This document shows, one piece after another, positions 43,753 through 52,576 of a stretch of 64,000 nucleotides of DNA (positions within the stretch are counted from its first letter, which is position 1; every line of letters starts with the position of its first letter). Below the pieces are notes generated by a model that worked only from the letters and a program-made list of their open reading frames with translations, was not told the origin of the DNA and searched no databases. Source of the DNA: Bordetella sp. 02P26C-1. GTDB lineage: Bacteria; Pseudomonadota; Gammaproteobacteria; Burkholderiales; Burkholderiaceae_B. The position numbers and the translations under genes were made by a program. The stretch is taken from the NCBI RefSeq assembly GCF_009763255.1, contig NZ_WSJB01000012.1, positions 248,001 to 312,000 on the forward strand, given 5' to 3'.

Positions 43753-44007
43753 CGTTGCACCCTGTTTGGAAGATGGTTGGATGCAAGTGTGCAGTGCGTA
43801 CGTATTAAACGGAACGATGCTTTTTTTGATTGCTCATCGCTGGAAGAAATATGAGACGAGTCCGACCTTGGCAAGGCTCCGCTCGGCGAGGGGCAAGATA
43901 GGTGAATGGGCCTTGCATGCCCAGCAACCGCTGCTGTGGAACTGATGTTCTTCAGTGTGTCACGCGAGCCACATCGAACGACGTGACTACGCGAATCGCA
44001 CGCGCAT
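43753..44007. other. Noncoding control region upstream of sbp
   Basis: With the terminator that follows it, this makes the longest gene-free stretch of the window (43753-44090). It holds the presumed sbp promoter (TAATAC -10-like at about 43803-43808, minus strand, with no convincing -35, as expected for an activator-dependent promoter). A perfect odd palindrome CCTTG-G-CAAGG lies at 43866-43876. Short open frames here have no support. Confidence 0.5.
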
Positions 44008-44036
44008 AAAAAAGCGCGCGCTGGGCAAGCGCGCGC
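44008..44036 (-). terminator. Rho-independent terminator of the peroxiredoxin gene
   Basis: On the minus strand a perfect 8-bp GC stem (GCGCGCGC at 44014-44021 and 44029-44036) with a 7-nt loop is followed by six T residues. It lies about 55 bp after the peroxiredoxin stop. Confidence 0.88.
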
Positions 44037-44090
44037 AAGCGGCACCTGATGGGAGCGCCGCACTACGCGACTACCCCCATCATGGGTCAT

Positions 44091-44732
44091 TTACTTATTC
44101 GGCTGAGGCGTGATGCGCAGGTAAGGACGCACTGCCTTGTAGCCTTTCGGGAATTTCTGTTGAATCACCGCTTCGTCCTGCAACGAAGGCACAATAATCA
44201 CGTCGTCGCCATCCTGCCAGTTCACCGGCGTGGCCACGCTGTGGCTATCGGTCAGTTGCAGCGAATCGATAACCCGCAAAATTTCGTTGAAATTGCGACC
44301 CGTGCTCGCGGGGTAAGTAATGATCAGGCGAATCTTTTTAGCCGGGTCAATAATGAACACCGAACGCACGGTCAGCGTCGCGTTGGCGTTCGGGTGAATC
44401 ATGTCATACAGCTCGGACACCTTGCGGTCTTCGTCCGCGATGATGGGAAAATTAACTTGCGTGGACTGCGTGTCGTTGATGTCCTCGATCCACTTTTTGT
44501 GGGAATCCGCGCCATCGACGGACAATGCGAGCACCTTTACGTTGCGCTTGGCGAACTCGTCGGCGAGCTTAGCCGTATAACCCAGTTCCGTCGTGCACAC
44601 CGGCGTGAAATCAGCCGGATGCGAAAACAGCACGCCCCAGCTATCTCCCAGGAACTCATGGAAACGGATCGGGCCAATAGACGAATTCTGCTCAAAATCC
44701 GGAGCGAGGTCGCCGAGTCGAAGTTGGGTCAT
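44091..44732 (-). CDS. 1-Cys peroxiredoxin, Prx6 type
   Basis: The 213-residue AhpC/TSA-fold peroxidase reduces hydroperoxides. The peroxidatic cysteine is C46 in HPADFTPVCTTEL. There is no conserved resolving cysteine near the C-terminus, which instead has the Prx6-type extension (KFPKGYKAVRPYLRITP). GGAG precedes ATG 44732. The leader just upstream contains three complementary arms that can form alternative hairpins next to the ribosome binding site. It stands alone between the sulfate operon and an acyl-CoA dehydrogenase gene. Confidence 0.93.
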   Translation of the reverse strand: MTQLRLGDLAPDFEQNSSIGPIRFHEFLGDSWGVLFSHPADFTPVCTTELGYTAKLADEFAKRNVKVLALSVDGADSHKKWIEDINDTQSTQVNFPIIADEDRKVSELYDMIHPNANATLTVRSVFIIDPAKKIRLIITYPASTGRNFNEILRVIDSLQLTDSHSVATPVNWQDGDDVIIVPSLQDEAVIQQKFPKGYKAVRPYLRITPQPNK

Positions 44733-44742
44733 GGATATCTCC

Positions 44743-44778
44743 TTAGCGGTGGTAGCCGCTAACCAGCATGGCTAGCGG
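44743..44778 (-). promoter_or_regulatory. Alternating hairpins in the peroxiredoxin leader
   Basis: In transcript order: CCGCTAGCC (44778-44770), GGTTAGCGG (44764-44756), CCGCTAA (44749-44743), then the GGAG ribosome binding site and ATG 44732. The middle arm can pair with the first (9 bp with one G-U) or the third (7 bp, perfect), but not both. The second pairing ends directly against the ribosome binding site. This looks like a translational switch. Alternatively the repeats are DNA operator half-sites. Confidence 0.55.
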
Positions 44779-44846
44779 TCTGCAAGACTCATGCCAACGA
44801 TTCTCACATCAATGCGGTATCACCGGAAATACGTTTACAGCATTGT

Positions 44847-46679
44847 TTAATAACCAGCAGCTATATCGGACTGGGTGGCACTGCGGTCTGCCACGTGCGC
44901 CGCGCGCGCCGCAGCAGACAGCGACAAGGACCGCGGCAGAATTTGCGCCCCGTAAAACAAAGCGGTTTCCAACTTATTGCGATAGAACGGGTCGGTGGAA
45001 CCGGCCGCGATTTCATGTTGGCACGCCAACGCCGCGCGGGCCATCTGCCAGCCTCCGTGTACGATTCCGGCGAGCATCAAATAGGGGACGCTCGCCGCAT
45101 ACACGGCACGGATATCCGACTGCGCTCGCTCCAGGATGTACGCCACCACCGACTCGTAGTTTTGAATCGCGAGGTCGAAGTTATCGCGCATTAGTTGCAA
45201 GCCGGCACGGTCATCGGCCGCGGCTCGCCCCGATTCGGTATGCAAGGCCTCTAGCGTTTCGCGCATGGCAGAAAGACAAGCATACGCCGTTGCCCCGCCG
45301 TCTCGCAACGTTTTACGGCCGACAAAATCGTTGGCTTGAATGGCTGTCGTGCCTTCGTAGATCGGTAGGATGCGCGCGTCCCGGTAATATTGCGCCGCGC
45401 CGGTTTCCTCGATATAGCCCATGCCGCCGTGTACCTGGACACCAAGCGAGGCCACCTCGACGGCAATTTCCGTAGAGAAGCCTTTGACTACAGGCACCAG
45501 ATACTCATAAACCGCACGACCACGCGCGCGCACGGCCGCGTCGGGATGCTGCGCGCCCTTATCGTGCTCGGCGGCCGCCACGAACGAAATGGCACGCGCG
45601 GCCTCGGTCAGCCCACGCATGGTCAGCAACATACGCTGCACATCCGGGTGACGGACAATCGCAACCGGGCCCGCCGACCCTTCCACGGCGCGGCCCTGCA
45701 CCCGCTCGCGCGCATACGCCAGCGCATGCTGATAGGCGCGCTCGGACAGTCCGATGCCCTGTTGCCCCACGCCGAAGCGCGCGGCGTTCATCATGATGAA
45801 CATGTATTCCAGGCCTCGGTTGGCCTCACCAACCAGATAGCCCACTGCGCCTTCACCGACATCGCCCTTTCCGGAACCATAAAGCAAGACAGCGGTGGGG
45901 CTGCCATGGATGCCGAGCTTATGCTCTAGCGATGCACACCAGACGTCATTACGCGGACCGAGCGAGCCGTCCGCGTTGACGAGGAATTTGGGGACGATGA
46001 ATAGCGAGATGCCTTTGACGCCAGCCGGCGCATCCGGCAGGCGCGCCAATACCAGATGAATAATGTTCTCGGCGAGATCGTGCTCGCCGTAGGTAATGAA
46101 AATCTTTTGTCCCGACAGGCGATAGGTGCCGTCTGGTTGCGGCACGGCGCGGGTCGCGACTTGCGCCAGATCCGAGCCCGCTTGCGGCTCGGTGAGGTTC
46201 ATGGTGCCCGTCCATTTGCCAGCGATCAGCTGCGGAATATAGGCCTTGCGCTGCGCCTCGGACCCTACCGTCAACAGCGCCTCGATCACGCCATCGGTGA
46301 GCATTGGACACAACGAGAACGCGAGGTTAGCGGCCTGCAGGTTTTCGCATGGCGCTGCGGCGACTAGCTTGGGCAGCCCTTGCCCCCCCCACTGGGGCGG
46401 GTGCTGCAACCCCTGCCAGCCAGCGGCGGCGTAATCCGCGAACCCTTGCTTGAAGCCGGGCGTCGTCGTCACCTGGCCGTCTCGCCACTGTGCCGGCTTT
46501 ATGTCCCCGGCCACATTCAGCGGCGCGATAGCCTGTTCGGCGAAACGGGCATTCTCGTCAAGAATGGCGTCGACCAAATCGGGCGTGACTTCCTGATAGC
46601 CGGGCAACGCCAGCACCTCGTCCAAACCGGCGAGTTTTAAGGCAAATCGATAATCCTGCAGCGGGGTAACGTACGGCAT
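44847..46679 (-). CDS. Acyl-CoA dehydrogenase, long form with C-terminal domain
   Basis: The 610-residue FAD enzyme has the acyl-CoA dehydrogenase order: N-terminal helical domain with an extra leader (about 1-160), middle beta domain (MNLTEPQAGSDLAQ near residue 165; FITYGEHD), and C-terminal helical domain (GGMGYIEETGAAQYYRDARILPIYEGTT near residue 420), plus a further C-terminal extension of about 130 residues as in the long AcdA/FadE-like group. GGAG precedes the start. Substrate chain length is not evident. The electron acceptor could be the ETF encoded 1 kb away. Confidence 0.9.
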   Translation of the reverse strand: MPYVTPLQDYRFALKLAGLDEVLALPGYQEVTPDLVDAILDENARFAEQAIAPLNVAGDIKPAQWRDGQVTTTPGFKQGFADYAAAGWQGLQHPPQWGGQGLPKLVAAAPCENLQAANLAFSLCPMLTDGVIEALLTVGSEAQRKAYIPQLIAGKWTGTMNLTEPQAGSDLAQVATRAVPQPDGTYRLSGQKIFITYGEHDLAENIIHLVLARLPDAPAGVKGISLFIVPKFLVNADGSLGPRNDVWCASLEHKLGIHGSPTAVLLYGSGKGDVGEGAVGYLVGEANRGLEYMFIMMNAARFGVGQQGIGLSERAYQHALAYARERVQGRAVEGSAGPVAIVRHPDVQRMLLTMRGLTEAARAISFVAAAEHDKGAQHPDAAVRARGRAVYEYLVPVVKGFSTEIAVEVASLGVQVHGGMGYIEETGAAQYYRDARILPIYEGTTAIQANDFVGRKTLRDGGATAYACLSAMRETLEALHTESGRAAADDRAGLQLMRDNFDLAIQNYESVVAYILERAQSDIRAVYAASVPYLMLAGIVHGGWQMARAALACQHEIAAGSTDPFYRNKLETALFYGAQILPRSLSLSAAARAAHVADRSATQSDIAAGY

Positions 46680-46715
46680 GGTGTCTCCAGTTGCGGTTAG
46701 TGCTTTGGACTGATG

Positions 46716-46734
46716 TTAAACCTTTGCGGTTTAA
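46716..46734. promoter_or_regulatory. Small inverted repeat upstream of the acyl-CoA dehydrogenase gene
   Basis: TTAAACC (46716-46722) and GGTTTAA (46728-46734) form a perfect 7-bp repeat with a 5-nt centre, about 40 bp before ATG 46679 and 30 bp after the antitoxin stop. It could be an operator for the dehydrogenase gene. Confidence 0.35.
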
Positions 46735-46766
46735 TGCGCCCGCTGGGGACCACGCCGTGAATCAAG

Positions 46767-47099
46767 TCACTGCAAATCGGCAGTCGTCACTGTATGCGAG
46801 CTCGACGATTCCAGTGGCTGGACGGCAAGGCGCAAATTCATTGCCTTGAGAATAGCGGTCAAGCTTTTCAATGCAGGATTACCGACAGGCGAAAGCGTCC
46901 GATAGAGCTGCGTCGGATGTAACTGCGCCTGTTCTGCCACGGCCTGGACACCACCGAAAGCCTGTGTCAGTTGGCGCAGTACCGTGAGGAGTTCCGCCTG
47001 ATCTCCATCCTCCAAAATGCCATTGACCACATCGAGCGCCAGCTCGGGATCATTGCGATAAAGTTCGGCCATTGCCTCGTCATGTCCTTTACTTCTCAT
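46767..47099 (-). CDS. Antitoxin of a type II toxin-antitoxin pair, helix-turn-helix (HI1420-like)
   Basis: From ATG 47099 (MRSKGHDEAMAELYRNDPEL) the protein has 110 residues, with GAGGG about seven bases upstream; ATG 47105 is an alternative. It carries a Cro/C1-type helix-turn-helix (GGVQAVAEQAQLHPTQLYRT, about 48-68) and the family LKSLTAILKAMNLRLAV segment. It follows and overlaps the toxin gene, the usual order in this HigBA-like group. It should neutralise the toxin and repress the operon. Confidence 0.88.
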   Translation of the reverse strand: MRSKGHDEAMAELYRNDPELALDVVNGILEDGDQAELLTVLRQLTQAFGGVQAVAEQAQLHPTQLYRTLSPVGNPALKSLTAILKAMNLRLAVQPLESSSSHTVTTADLQ

Positions 47100-47430
47100 C
47101 GTCATCCCTCTTCTGCCAGTCATGCCAATAGCTCACGGCACGCTCGATGTCGGCGTTCTGGGTTCGTTTGTCGCCGCCGCATAGCAACAGCACGACGCGC
47201 TTGCCCACTTGTGCGTAGTAGATGCGATAGCCAGGTCCGACATCCACGCGCAGCTCCCAGACGCCGTCACGGCAAAACTTGTGATCGCCAAAATTGCCTT
47301 GCTCTATTCGATTCACTCTGCGAATCACCGCGATCTTGACCTGACGGTCACGCAATCGATTAAGCCAAACCATGTACATGTCATCATGATCGTCGGCAGT
47401 CAGATAATGCTCAATCCGGTATACCGTCAT
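47089..47430 (-). CDS. RelE/HigB-like toxin (HI1419-type addiction module killer protein)
   Basis: The 113-residue RelE-fold protein has the family order: N-terminal helices (VWLNRLRDRQVKIAVIRRV), then GNFGDHKFCRDGVWELRVD and GPGYRIYYAQVGKRVVLLLC-GGDK. Basic residues in these strands fit an mRNA interferase site. The antitoxin gene follows with an overlap of 11 bp or more. A perfect palindrome lies immediately before the start codon. No typical ribosome binding site is visible, so toxin translation may be weak. Confidence 0.9.
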   Translation of the reverse strand: MTVYRIEHYLTADDHDDMYMVWLNRLRDRQVKIAVIRRVNRIEQGNFGDHKFCRDGVWELRVDVGPGYRIYYAQVGKRVVLLLCGGDKRTQNADIERAVSYWHDWQKRDDDEK

Positions 47431-47431
47431 T

Positions 47432-47447
47432 TTCGTTTAAAAACGAA
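47432..47447. promoter_or_regulatory. Palindromic operator at the toxin-antitoxin start
   Basis: TTCGTTT (47432-47438), AA, AAACGAA (47441-47447): perfect 7-bp arms, beginning one base before the toxin start codon. Position and symmetry fit an autoregulatory site for the antitoxin. Function is inferred. Confidence 0.6.
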
Positions 47448-47626
47448 TCTCGAGCAAGTCGCTGTGGCAACATTGGAAACAGACCGTATGGCGTTTGTAC
47501 GGCTCGGCGTCCATGTGGAAAATGGGCCTGCCGTATTGTGCCTAGTATGCGCTCCGCATCGATCGCGGCCTCGGCCTTGCGTGCTATTAATGTCTCACTT
47601 TCGCCGTCGATATCCCGTTAACGGCC

Positions 47627-47666
47627 AAAAAAAACGCCTGGCGTTGACTAGCAACACCAGGCGTTT
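47627..47666 (-). terminator. Rho-independent terminator after etfA
   Basis: On the minus strand a stem of about 15 bp (arms 47632-47646 and 47652-47666, one mismatch or G-U position) with a 5-nt loop is followed by a run of eight T residues. It ends the etfBA transcript about 40 bp after the etfA stop. Confidence 0.92.
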
Positions 47667-47708
47667 GCGCGTGGACCGCGCGATGACTACCTGCGTAGAA
47701 CGACTGAA

Positions 47709-48638
47709 TTACAGCGCGTTCGTCAGTTCAGGCACCACCGTGAACAGATCGCCCACCAGACCGTAGTCGGCCACGCCGAAGATCGGCGCTTCGGCGTCTT
47801 TGTTGATCGCCACGATGACCTTGGAGTCCTTCATGCCGGCCAAATGCTGGATGGCGCCGGAGATACCGACGGCCACGTACAGCTGCGGGGCGACGATCTT
47901 GCCGGTCTGGCCGACCTGCCAGTCGTTGGGCGCATAGCCAGCGTCCACGGCGGCGCGCGAGGCACCGAGCGCGGCGCCGAGCTTGTCGGCCAGCGGATCG
48001 AGGATCTTGAAGTTCTCGGCGCTGCCCAAGCCACGGCCGCCAGACACCACGACGCGGGCGCCAGCCAGCTCGGGACGATCGCTCTTGGCGACTTCGCGAC
48101 CGACGAAGGACGATTTGCCCGAGTCGGCGACGGCTTCGGCGGCTTCGACCGCAGCCGAGCCACCGGTAGCGGCAACGGCGTCAAACGCGGTCGTACGCAC
48201 GGTGATGACCTTCACGGCATCGGCCGATTGCACGGTGGCGATCGCGTTACCGGCGTAGATCGGGCGCTGGAACGTGTCGGCGGACTCCACGCCGATGATG
48301 TCCGAGATCTGCGCGACGTCGAGCTTGGCGGCCACGCGGGGAGCCACGTTCTTGCCCGAGGCAGTCGCCGGGAACAGGATGTGGCTGTAGCCCGAGGCCA
48401 CGGCCAGCACCTGGGCGGCCACGTTTTCAGCCAGACCATCGGCGAATTGCGCGCCGTCGGCCAGCAGGACCTTGGCGACGCCGGCGACCTGGGCGGCCTC
48501 ATCGGCCACCGCGCGGGCGTTGCTGCCAGCGACCAGCACGTGGACATCGCCACCGATCTTGGCGGCGGCAGCAATGGTGTTCAGGGTCGCGCCCTTGAGC
48601 TGGGCGTTGTCGTGTTCGGCAATAACCAACGTCGTCAT
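47709..48638 (-). CDS. etfA: Electron transfer flavoprotein, alpha subunit
   Basis: The 309-residue alpha subunit carries FAD and passes electrons from acyl-CoA dehydrogenases to ETF-quinone oxidoreductase. The FAD domain has the family text [35 protein letters not shown] and [17 protein letters not shown]. It begins one base after the etfB stop and is followed by a strong terminator. Confidence 0.96.
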   Translation of the reverse strand: MTTLVIAEHDNAQLKGATLNTIAAAAKIGGDVHVLVAGSNARAVADEAAQVAGVAKVLLADGAQFADGLAENVAAQVLAVASGYSHILFPATASGKNVAPRVAAKLDVAQISDIIGVESADTFQRPIYAGNAIATVQSADAVKVITVRTTAFDAVAATGGSAAVEAAEAVADSGKSSFVGREVAKSDRPELAGARVVVSGGRGLGSAENFKILDPLADKLGAALGASRAAVDAGYAPNDWQVGQTGKIVAPQLYVAVGISGAIQHLAGMKDSKVIVAINKDAEAPIFGVADYGLVGDLFTVVPELTNAL

Positions 48639-48639
48639 C

Positions 48640-49389
48640 TTAGATCACCTTCGCTTCGTTCTTCAGTTTGTCGACCAGCGCAGCCACGTCGGCCACCTTG
48701 ATGCCAGCCTTGCGGGCGGGCGGTTCGGTGACTTTCAGCGTCTTCAGGCGCGGGGCAACATCGACGCCGAGTTCTTCGGGCGTGACGGTGTCCAGCTGCT
48801 TTTTCTTGGCCTTCATGATGTTGGGCAGGGTCACGTAGCGCGGCTCGTTCAGACGCAGGTCGGTCGTGATGATGGCCGGCAGCGTGAGCTTGATCGTTTC
48901 CAGACCGCCATCGACTTCGCGGGTCACGGTGACGCTGTCGCCGGCGACTTCGACCTTGCTGGCGAACGTAGCTTGCGGCCAATCCAGCAGCGCGGCCAGC
49001 ATCTGGCCGGTCTGGTTGGCGTCGTCGTCAATGGCTTGTTTGCCGAGGATAACGAGTTGGGGTTGTTCTTTTTCGACCAGGCCCTTGAGGAGCTTTGCCA
49101 CGGCCAGGGGCTGCAGCTCCACGTCCGTCTGAACCAGAATGCCACGGTCGGCACCGATGGCCATGGCCGTGCGCAGGGTTTCCTGGCACTGAGCGACGCC
49201 AGCGGAGACAGCGACCACCTCGGTGGCGGCGCCCTTCTCTTTCAAGCGGGTCGCTTCTTCGACGGCGATTTCGTCAAACGGGTTCATGGACATCTTCACA
49301 TTGGCGATATCCACGCCCGTCTGATCCGATTTCACGCGTACTTTGACGTTGTAGTCGACGACGCGCTTTACAGGTACGAGCACCTTCAT
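48640..49389 (-). CDS. etfB: Electron transfer flavoprotein, beta subunit
   Basis: The 249-residue beta subunit has the signature region [20 protein letters not shown] near residue 155 and the opener [19 protein letters not shown]. Its [21 protein letters not shown] segment is typical of the housekeeping ETF. A ribosome binding site GGAGG precedes the start. It is transcribed with etfA. Confidence 0.96.
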   Translation of the reverse strand: MKVLVPVKRVVDYNVKVRVKSDQTGVDIANVKMSMNPFDEIAVEEATRLKEKGAATEVVAVSAGVAQCQETLRTAMAIGADRGILVQTDVELQPLAVAKLLKGLVEKEQPQLVILGKQAIDDDANQTGQMLAALLDWPQATFASKVEVAGDSVTVTREVDGGLETIKLTLPAIITTDLRLNEPRYVTLPNIMKAKKKQLDTVTPEELGVDVAPRLKTLKVTEPPARKAGIKVADVAALVDKLKNEAKVI

Positions 49390-49458
49390 CCAGCAGCCTC
49401 CTAGCTATAGATAAACAGACCGGCAGTCGCCGGTCCCGCATTGCACAATTTGTCGATT

Positions 49459-50373
49459 CTACAACTTTGTGAGCGCTCTTAGATGGGCGACGACGCTGCG
49501 CCCCAGGGCGGATAAATCGTAACCGCCTTCCAACATGCTGACGATGCGGCCCTGGGCGTACCGGTCGGCGATTTCCATCACTTGCTCCGTCATCCAGCGA
49601 TAGTCGGCTTCGACCAGGCCCATCTGTGCCATATCGTCTTCGCGGTGGGCGTCAAATCCCGCCGAGATAAAGATGAATTCGGGCGCGTGCGCGTGCAGGC
49701 GCGGCAGCCAGACATCGTTGACCAGTGCCCGCACGACATCACCACCGGTATAGGCGGGAACGGGAACGTTGACCATATTGACGGCGGGGTCTGTCGTGCC
49801 GCTATTGGGATAGAACGGATGCTGGAAAAAACTGCACATCAGCACACGCTCGTCGCCGGCGAAAGCGTCCTCCGTGCCATTGCCATGGTGCACATCGAAA
49901 TCAATGATCGCCACGCGGCTGAGCCCGTGCACCTCAAGAGCGTGCCGGGCGGCGATAGCGATATTGTTCAAAAAACAAAAACCCATCGCTTGGTTGGGCC
50001 GAGCATGATGACCAGGCGGGCGGACCGCACAGAAAGCGTTCGCCGCCTGCCCCTGCATGATGGCGTCCACCGCCGCGATCCCCGACCCGGCCGCGTGCAA
50101 GGCCGCCTCCATGGTGTGCGGGTTCATCAGCGTATCGGGATCGATCTGGGCATATCCCTCTTGCGGCGACTGTGCGTACAAGCTGTCCAGATATTTCGCG
50201 CCATGGACGCGCAGAATGGCCTCGCGCGTGGCGGGCGGCGCGTCCTGTTCCGTCAGAAACGGCATCAGCCCATTGGCCAGCAGCTGGTCGGTGATGGCAT
50301 CGAGCCTCTGCGGGCACTCAGGATGCCAACTGCCCATTTCATGCAGTTTGCACGACGGATGAGTAAGATACAT
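49459..50373 (-). CDS. Histone deacetylase-family protein (class II-like acetyl-amide hydrolase)
   Basis: The product is 304 residues from ATG 50373 (MYLTHPSCKLHEMGSWHPEC), with GGAG just upstream; ATG 50382 is also possible. Zinc-site motifs are present: RPPGHHARPNQAMGFCFLNN near residue 135, DFDVHHGNGT near residue 175 and ISAGFDAHREDD near residue 250. Bacterial members hydrolyse acetylated amines or proteins; the substrate here is unknown. Its start is only 19 bp from that of the divergent mltB, so each promoter must lie in or very near the other gene. Confidence 0.9.
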   Translation of the reverse strand: MYLTHPSCKLHEMGSWHPECPQRLDAITDQLLANGLMPFLTEQDAPPATREAILRVHGAKYLDSLYAQSPQEGYAQIDPDTLMNPHTMEAALHAAGSGIAAVDAIMQGQAANAFCAVRPPGHHARPNQAMGFCFLNNIAIAARHALEVHGLSRVAIIDFDVHHGNGTEDAFAGDERVLMCSFFQHPFYPNSGTTDPAVNMVNVPVPAYTGGDVVRALVNDVWLPRLHAHAPEFIFISAGFDAHREDDMAQMGLVEADYRWMTEQVMEIADRYAQGRIVSMLEGGYDLSALGRSVVAHLRALTKL

Positions 50374-50392
50374 GGTCTCCATAAGGAAGATT

Positions 50393-51535
50393 ATGTTCAT
50401 CTGTCGGCGATTCGTGCAAATAGGTGTGGTGTTTTTGGGGTTGGCCGGCTGCGCTAACACCGCGCCATCCAAATCTCCCAAGGCCACGCCGCTTTCGGCG
50501 GGTTTAAACGCCACAACGGCCGCACCCACCCGCATCGGGCCGTCGCTGCCTGTGACGCAGGAGCCCGCAGCGCCGACCTCGCCGTCGGCGCTGCGTCCGG
50601 AGATCTCGGCCTTTGCCGAGGAGTTGGCCCGCGAGCGCAACCTGCCTCTCGCGCCGCTTGTGCAGGCGCTATCGAGTGCGCAATACAACCCGACGGTCGC
50701 CCGCCTGATCGCACCCGCGCCGCCGGGCAAAAAGATCTGGCGCAGTTGGAACACCTATCGGGCGCGTTTTGTCGAGTCCAAGCGCATCAAATGGGGCCTT
50801 GAGTTCTGGCAGAAAAACCAGACGCTATTGAACCAAGCCGCTCAGCGGTATGGCGTGCCCGCGTCGATTATTGTGTCGATCATTGGGGTGGAAACCTTGT
50901 ATGGCCGCAACATGGGCAACTTCCGCGTTCTCGACGCGTTGACGACACTGGCCTTCGATTATCCGGATCCAAAACGGCCCGAGCGTGCGGAAATGTTCCG
51001 TGGCCAGCTGGCCGACTTTCTCGTATTGGCGTTAAACGGTAACCTCAGTATGGAGGCGAAGGGATCCTTTGCCGGCGCCATCGGCATGCCGCAATTCATG
51101 CCGGGCAGCATCATGCGTTACGCGGTAGATGGAGACCAGGACGGGCGGATCGCGCTGACCCAGAGTGTCGATGATGCCGTCATGTCAGTGGGAAATTTCT
51201 TGGTGGAACATGGCTGGCAGCGCGGACTGCCGGTGTTCGTCCCCGTGCAGTTGCCCGCAGACCCATCGGCACTGGCCACGGGTGGGCTCACGCCCACGCA
51301 GACCTGGCAAAGCCTACAGGCGGCGGGGGCAAGGTTGTCGCCCGGTACCGGGCCCGCCGGCTGGCAGGAACGCCCGCTCGGGGTAGTGGATCTGGTCGAA
51401 GAAGCGCGCGGGACCGTGCAATATCGCACGGCGACCCCTAATTTCTACGCGCTGACACAATACAACCGCAGCTACTTCTACGCCACCGCCGTCAGCGATC
51501 TGGCCAGCGAGCTCGAAGCTAGGATGCCTCGTTAA
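50393..51535 (+). CDS. mltB: Membrane-bound lytic murein transglycosylase B
   Basis: The 380-residue lipoprotein enzyme cuts peptidoglycan. ATG 50393 has AAGGAAG just upstream, and the signal ends in a lipobox, LAGC, with C20. The catalytic glutamate is E167 in VSIIGVETLYGRN, followed by AIGMPQFMPGSIMRYAVDGD near residue 230 and the C-terminal FYALTQYNRSYFYATAV. It converges on cysM with a 17-bp overlap of the two 3' ends. Confidence 0.93.
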   Translation: MFICRRFVQIGVVFLGLAGCANTAPSKSPKATPLSAGLNATTAAPTRIGPSLPVTQEPAAPTSPSALRPEISAFAEELARERNLPLAPLVQALSSAQYNPTVARLIAPAPPGKKIWRSWNTYRARFVESKRIKWGLEFWQKNQTLLNQAAQRYGVPASIIVSIIGVETLYGRNMGNFRVLDALTTLAFDYPDPKRPERAEMFRGQLADFLVLALNGNLSMEAKGSFAGAIGMPQFMPGSIMRYAVDGDQDGRIALTQSVDDAVMSVGNFLVEHGWQRGLPVFVPVQLPADPSALATGGLTPTQTWQSLQAAGARLSPGTGPAGWQERPLGVVDLVEEARGTVQYRTATPNFYALTQYNRSYFYATAVSDLASELEARMPR

Positions 51536-52439
51536 ACACGCCGGTCGATAGGTACCGGTCGCCGCGATCGCAGACGATAAAAACGATGGTGGCGTTCTCG
51601 ACGCGCTCGGATACCCGTAGCGCCGCCACCAGCGCACCGGCCGAGGAAATGCCGCCGAAGATGCCTTCTTCCGCTGCCAGTCGCCGGGCCATGGATTCGG
51701 CCTCGCTTTGCTCGATGGACTCGTAGGCGTCCACCAAATTGCGGTCAAAAATGGCGGGTAAATAGGCTTCCGGCCATTTGCGGATCCCAGGTATCTGCGA
51801 ACCCTCGGCGGGCTGCGCGCCGATGACCTGTACTGCGGGGTTGCAGGACTTCAAATACGTGGACACCCCCATGATGGTGCCCGTTGTGCCCATCGCACTG
51901 ACAAAATGCGTCACGCGGCCAGCGGTTTGCGTCCAGATTTCGGGGCCAGTGCCCTCGATGTGGGCGCGTGGGTTATCGGGATTCGCGAATTGATCGAGAA
52001 CCTTGCCCTTGCCCTCCGCCTGCATCGACATGGCGAGATCACGCGCGTATTCCATGCCACCTTTGCTGGCCGGCGTCAGGATCAGTTCGGCGCCGTAAGC
52101 CGCCATCGCGGCCCGGCGCTCGACGGATAGGTTATCCGGCATGATCAGAATCATGCGATAGCCCCGCATCGCGGCGGTCATCGCCAGCGCGATGCCGGTG
52201 TTGCCGCTGGTGGCTTCGATCAAGGTGTCGCCCGGCGCGATTTCGCCGCGCTCTTCGGCGTGCAGGATCATCGATAGCGCGGGGCGGTCTTTAACCGAGC
52301 CGGCGGGGTTATTGCCCTCCAGCTTGGCGAGGATGACATTGCCCCGTGAGTGCGCCACCGCGCCAGGAATGCGTTGCAGACGGACCAGCGGCGTATTGCC
52401 GACGGTTTGTTCGATGGTGGGATAGGAGGAAGTAGCCAT
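51519..52439 (-). CDS. cysM: Cysteine synthase B
   Basis: The 306-residue PLP enzyme condenses O-acetylserine with sulfide (or thiosulfate). The Schiff-base lysine is K50 in NNPAGSVKDRPAL, and the PLP phosphate loop is EATSGNTGIAL. The CysM-type active-site region RRLAAEEGIFGGISSAGA replaces that of CysK. The frame upstream of ATG 52439 is not supported. It complements the sulfate assimilation operon in the same window. Confidence 0.93.
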   Translation of the reverse strand: MATSSYPTIEQTVGNTPLVRLQRIPGAVAHSRGNVILAKLEGNNPAGSVKDRPALSMILHAEERGEIAPGDTLIEATSGNTGIALAMTAAMRGYRMILIMPDNLSVERRAAMAAYGAELILTPASKGGMEYARDLAMSMQAEGKGKVLDQFANPDNPRAHIEGTGPEIWTQTAGRVTHFVSAMGTTGTIMGVSTYLKSCNPAVQVIGAQPAEGSQIPGIRKWPEAYLPAIFDRNLVDAYESIEQSEAESMARRLAAEEGIFGGISSAGALVAALRVSERVENATIVFIVCDRGDRYLSTGVFNEAS

Positions 52440-52576
52440 AAATCCATCATACCTGCGCTTTCCTGACGACAGGGATAAAAGTCGGGTTGATGGCAGGGAT
52501 TCCTGCCTGTGGACCCTGGGGCTTAGCGGGCGGCAATCGGAACAGTCGCCAGCCACAGGCAAAGAGCGCTATATCC

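Noticed and set aside
43634-43945. 103-codon plus-strand open frame upstream of sbp
   Set aside because: It starts inside sbp antisense and covers the control region; it has no ribosome binding site or recognisable domain.
44014-44036. Alternating GC run that might be Z-DNA or a repeat element
   Set aside because: It is fully explained as the two arms of the peroxiredoxin terminator followed by six T residues.
52492-52507. GGCAGG/CCTGCC hairpin after the ComEA-like gene
   Set aside because: The stem is only 6 bp and is not followed by a T tract, so I do not call it a terminator.
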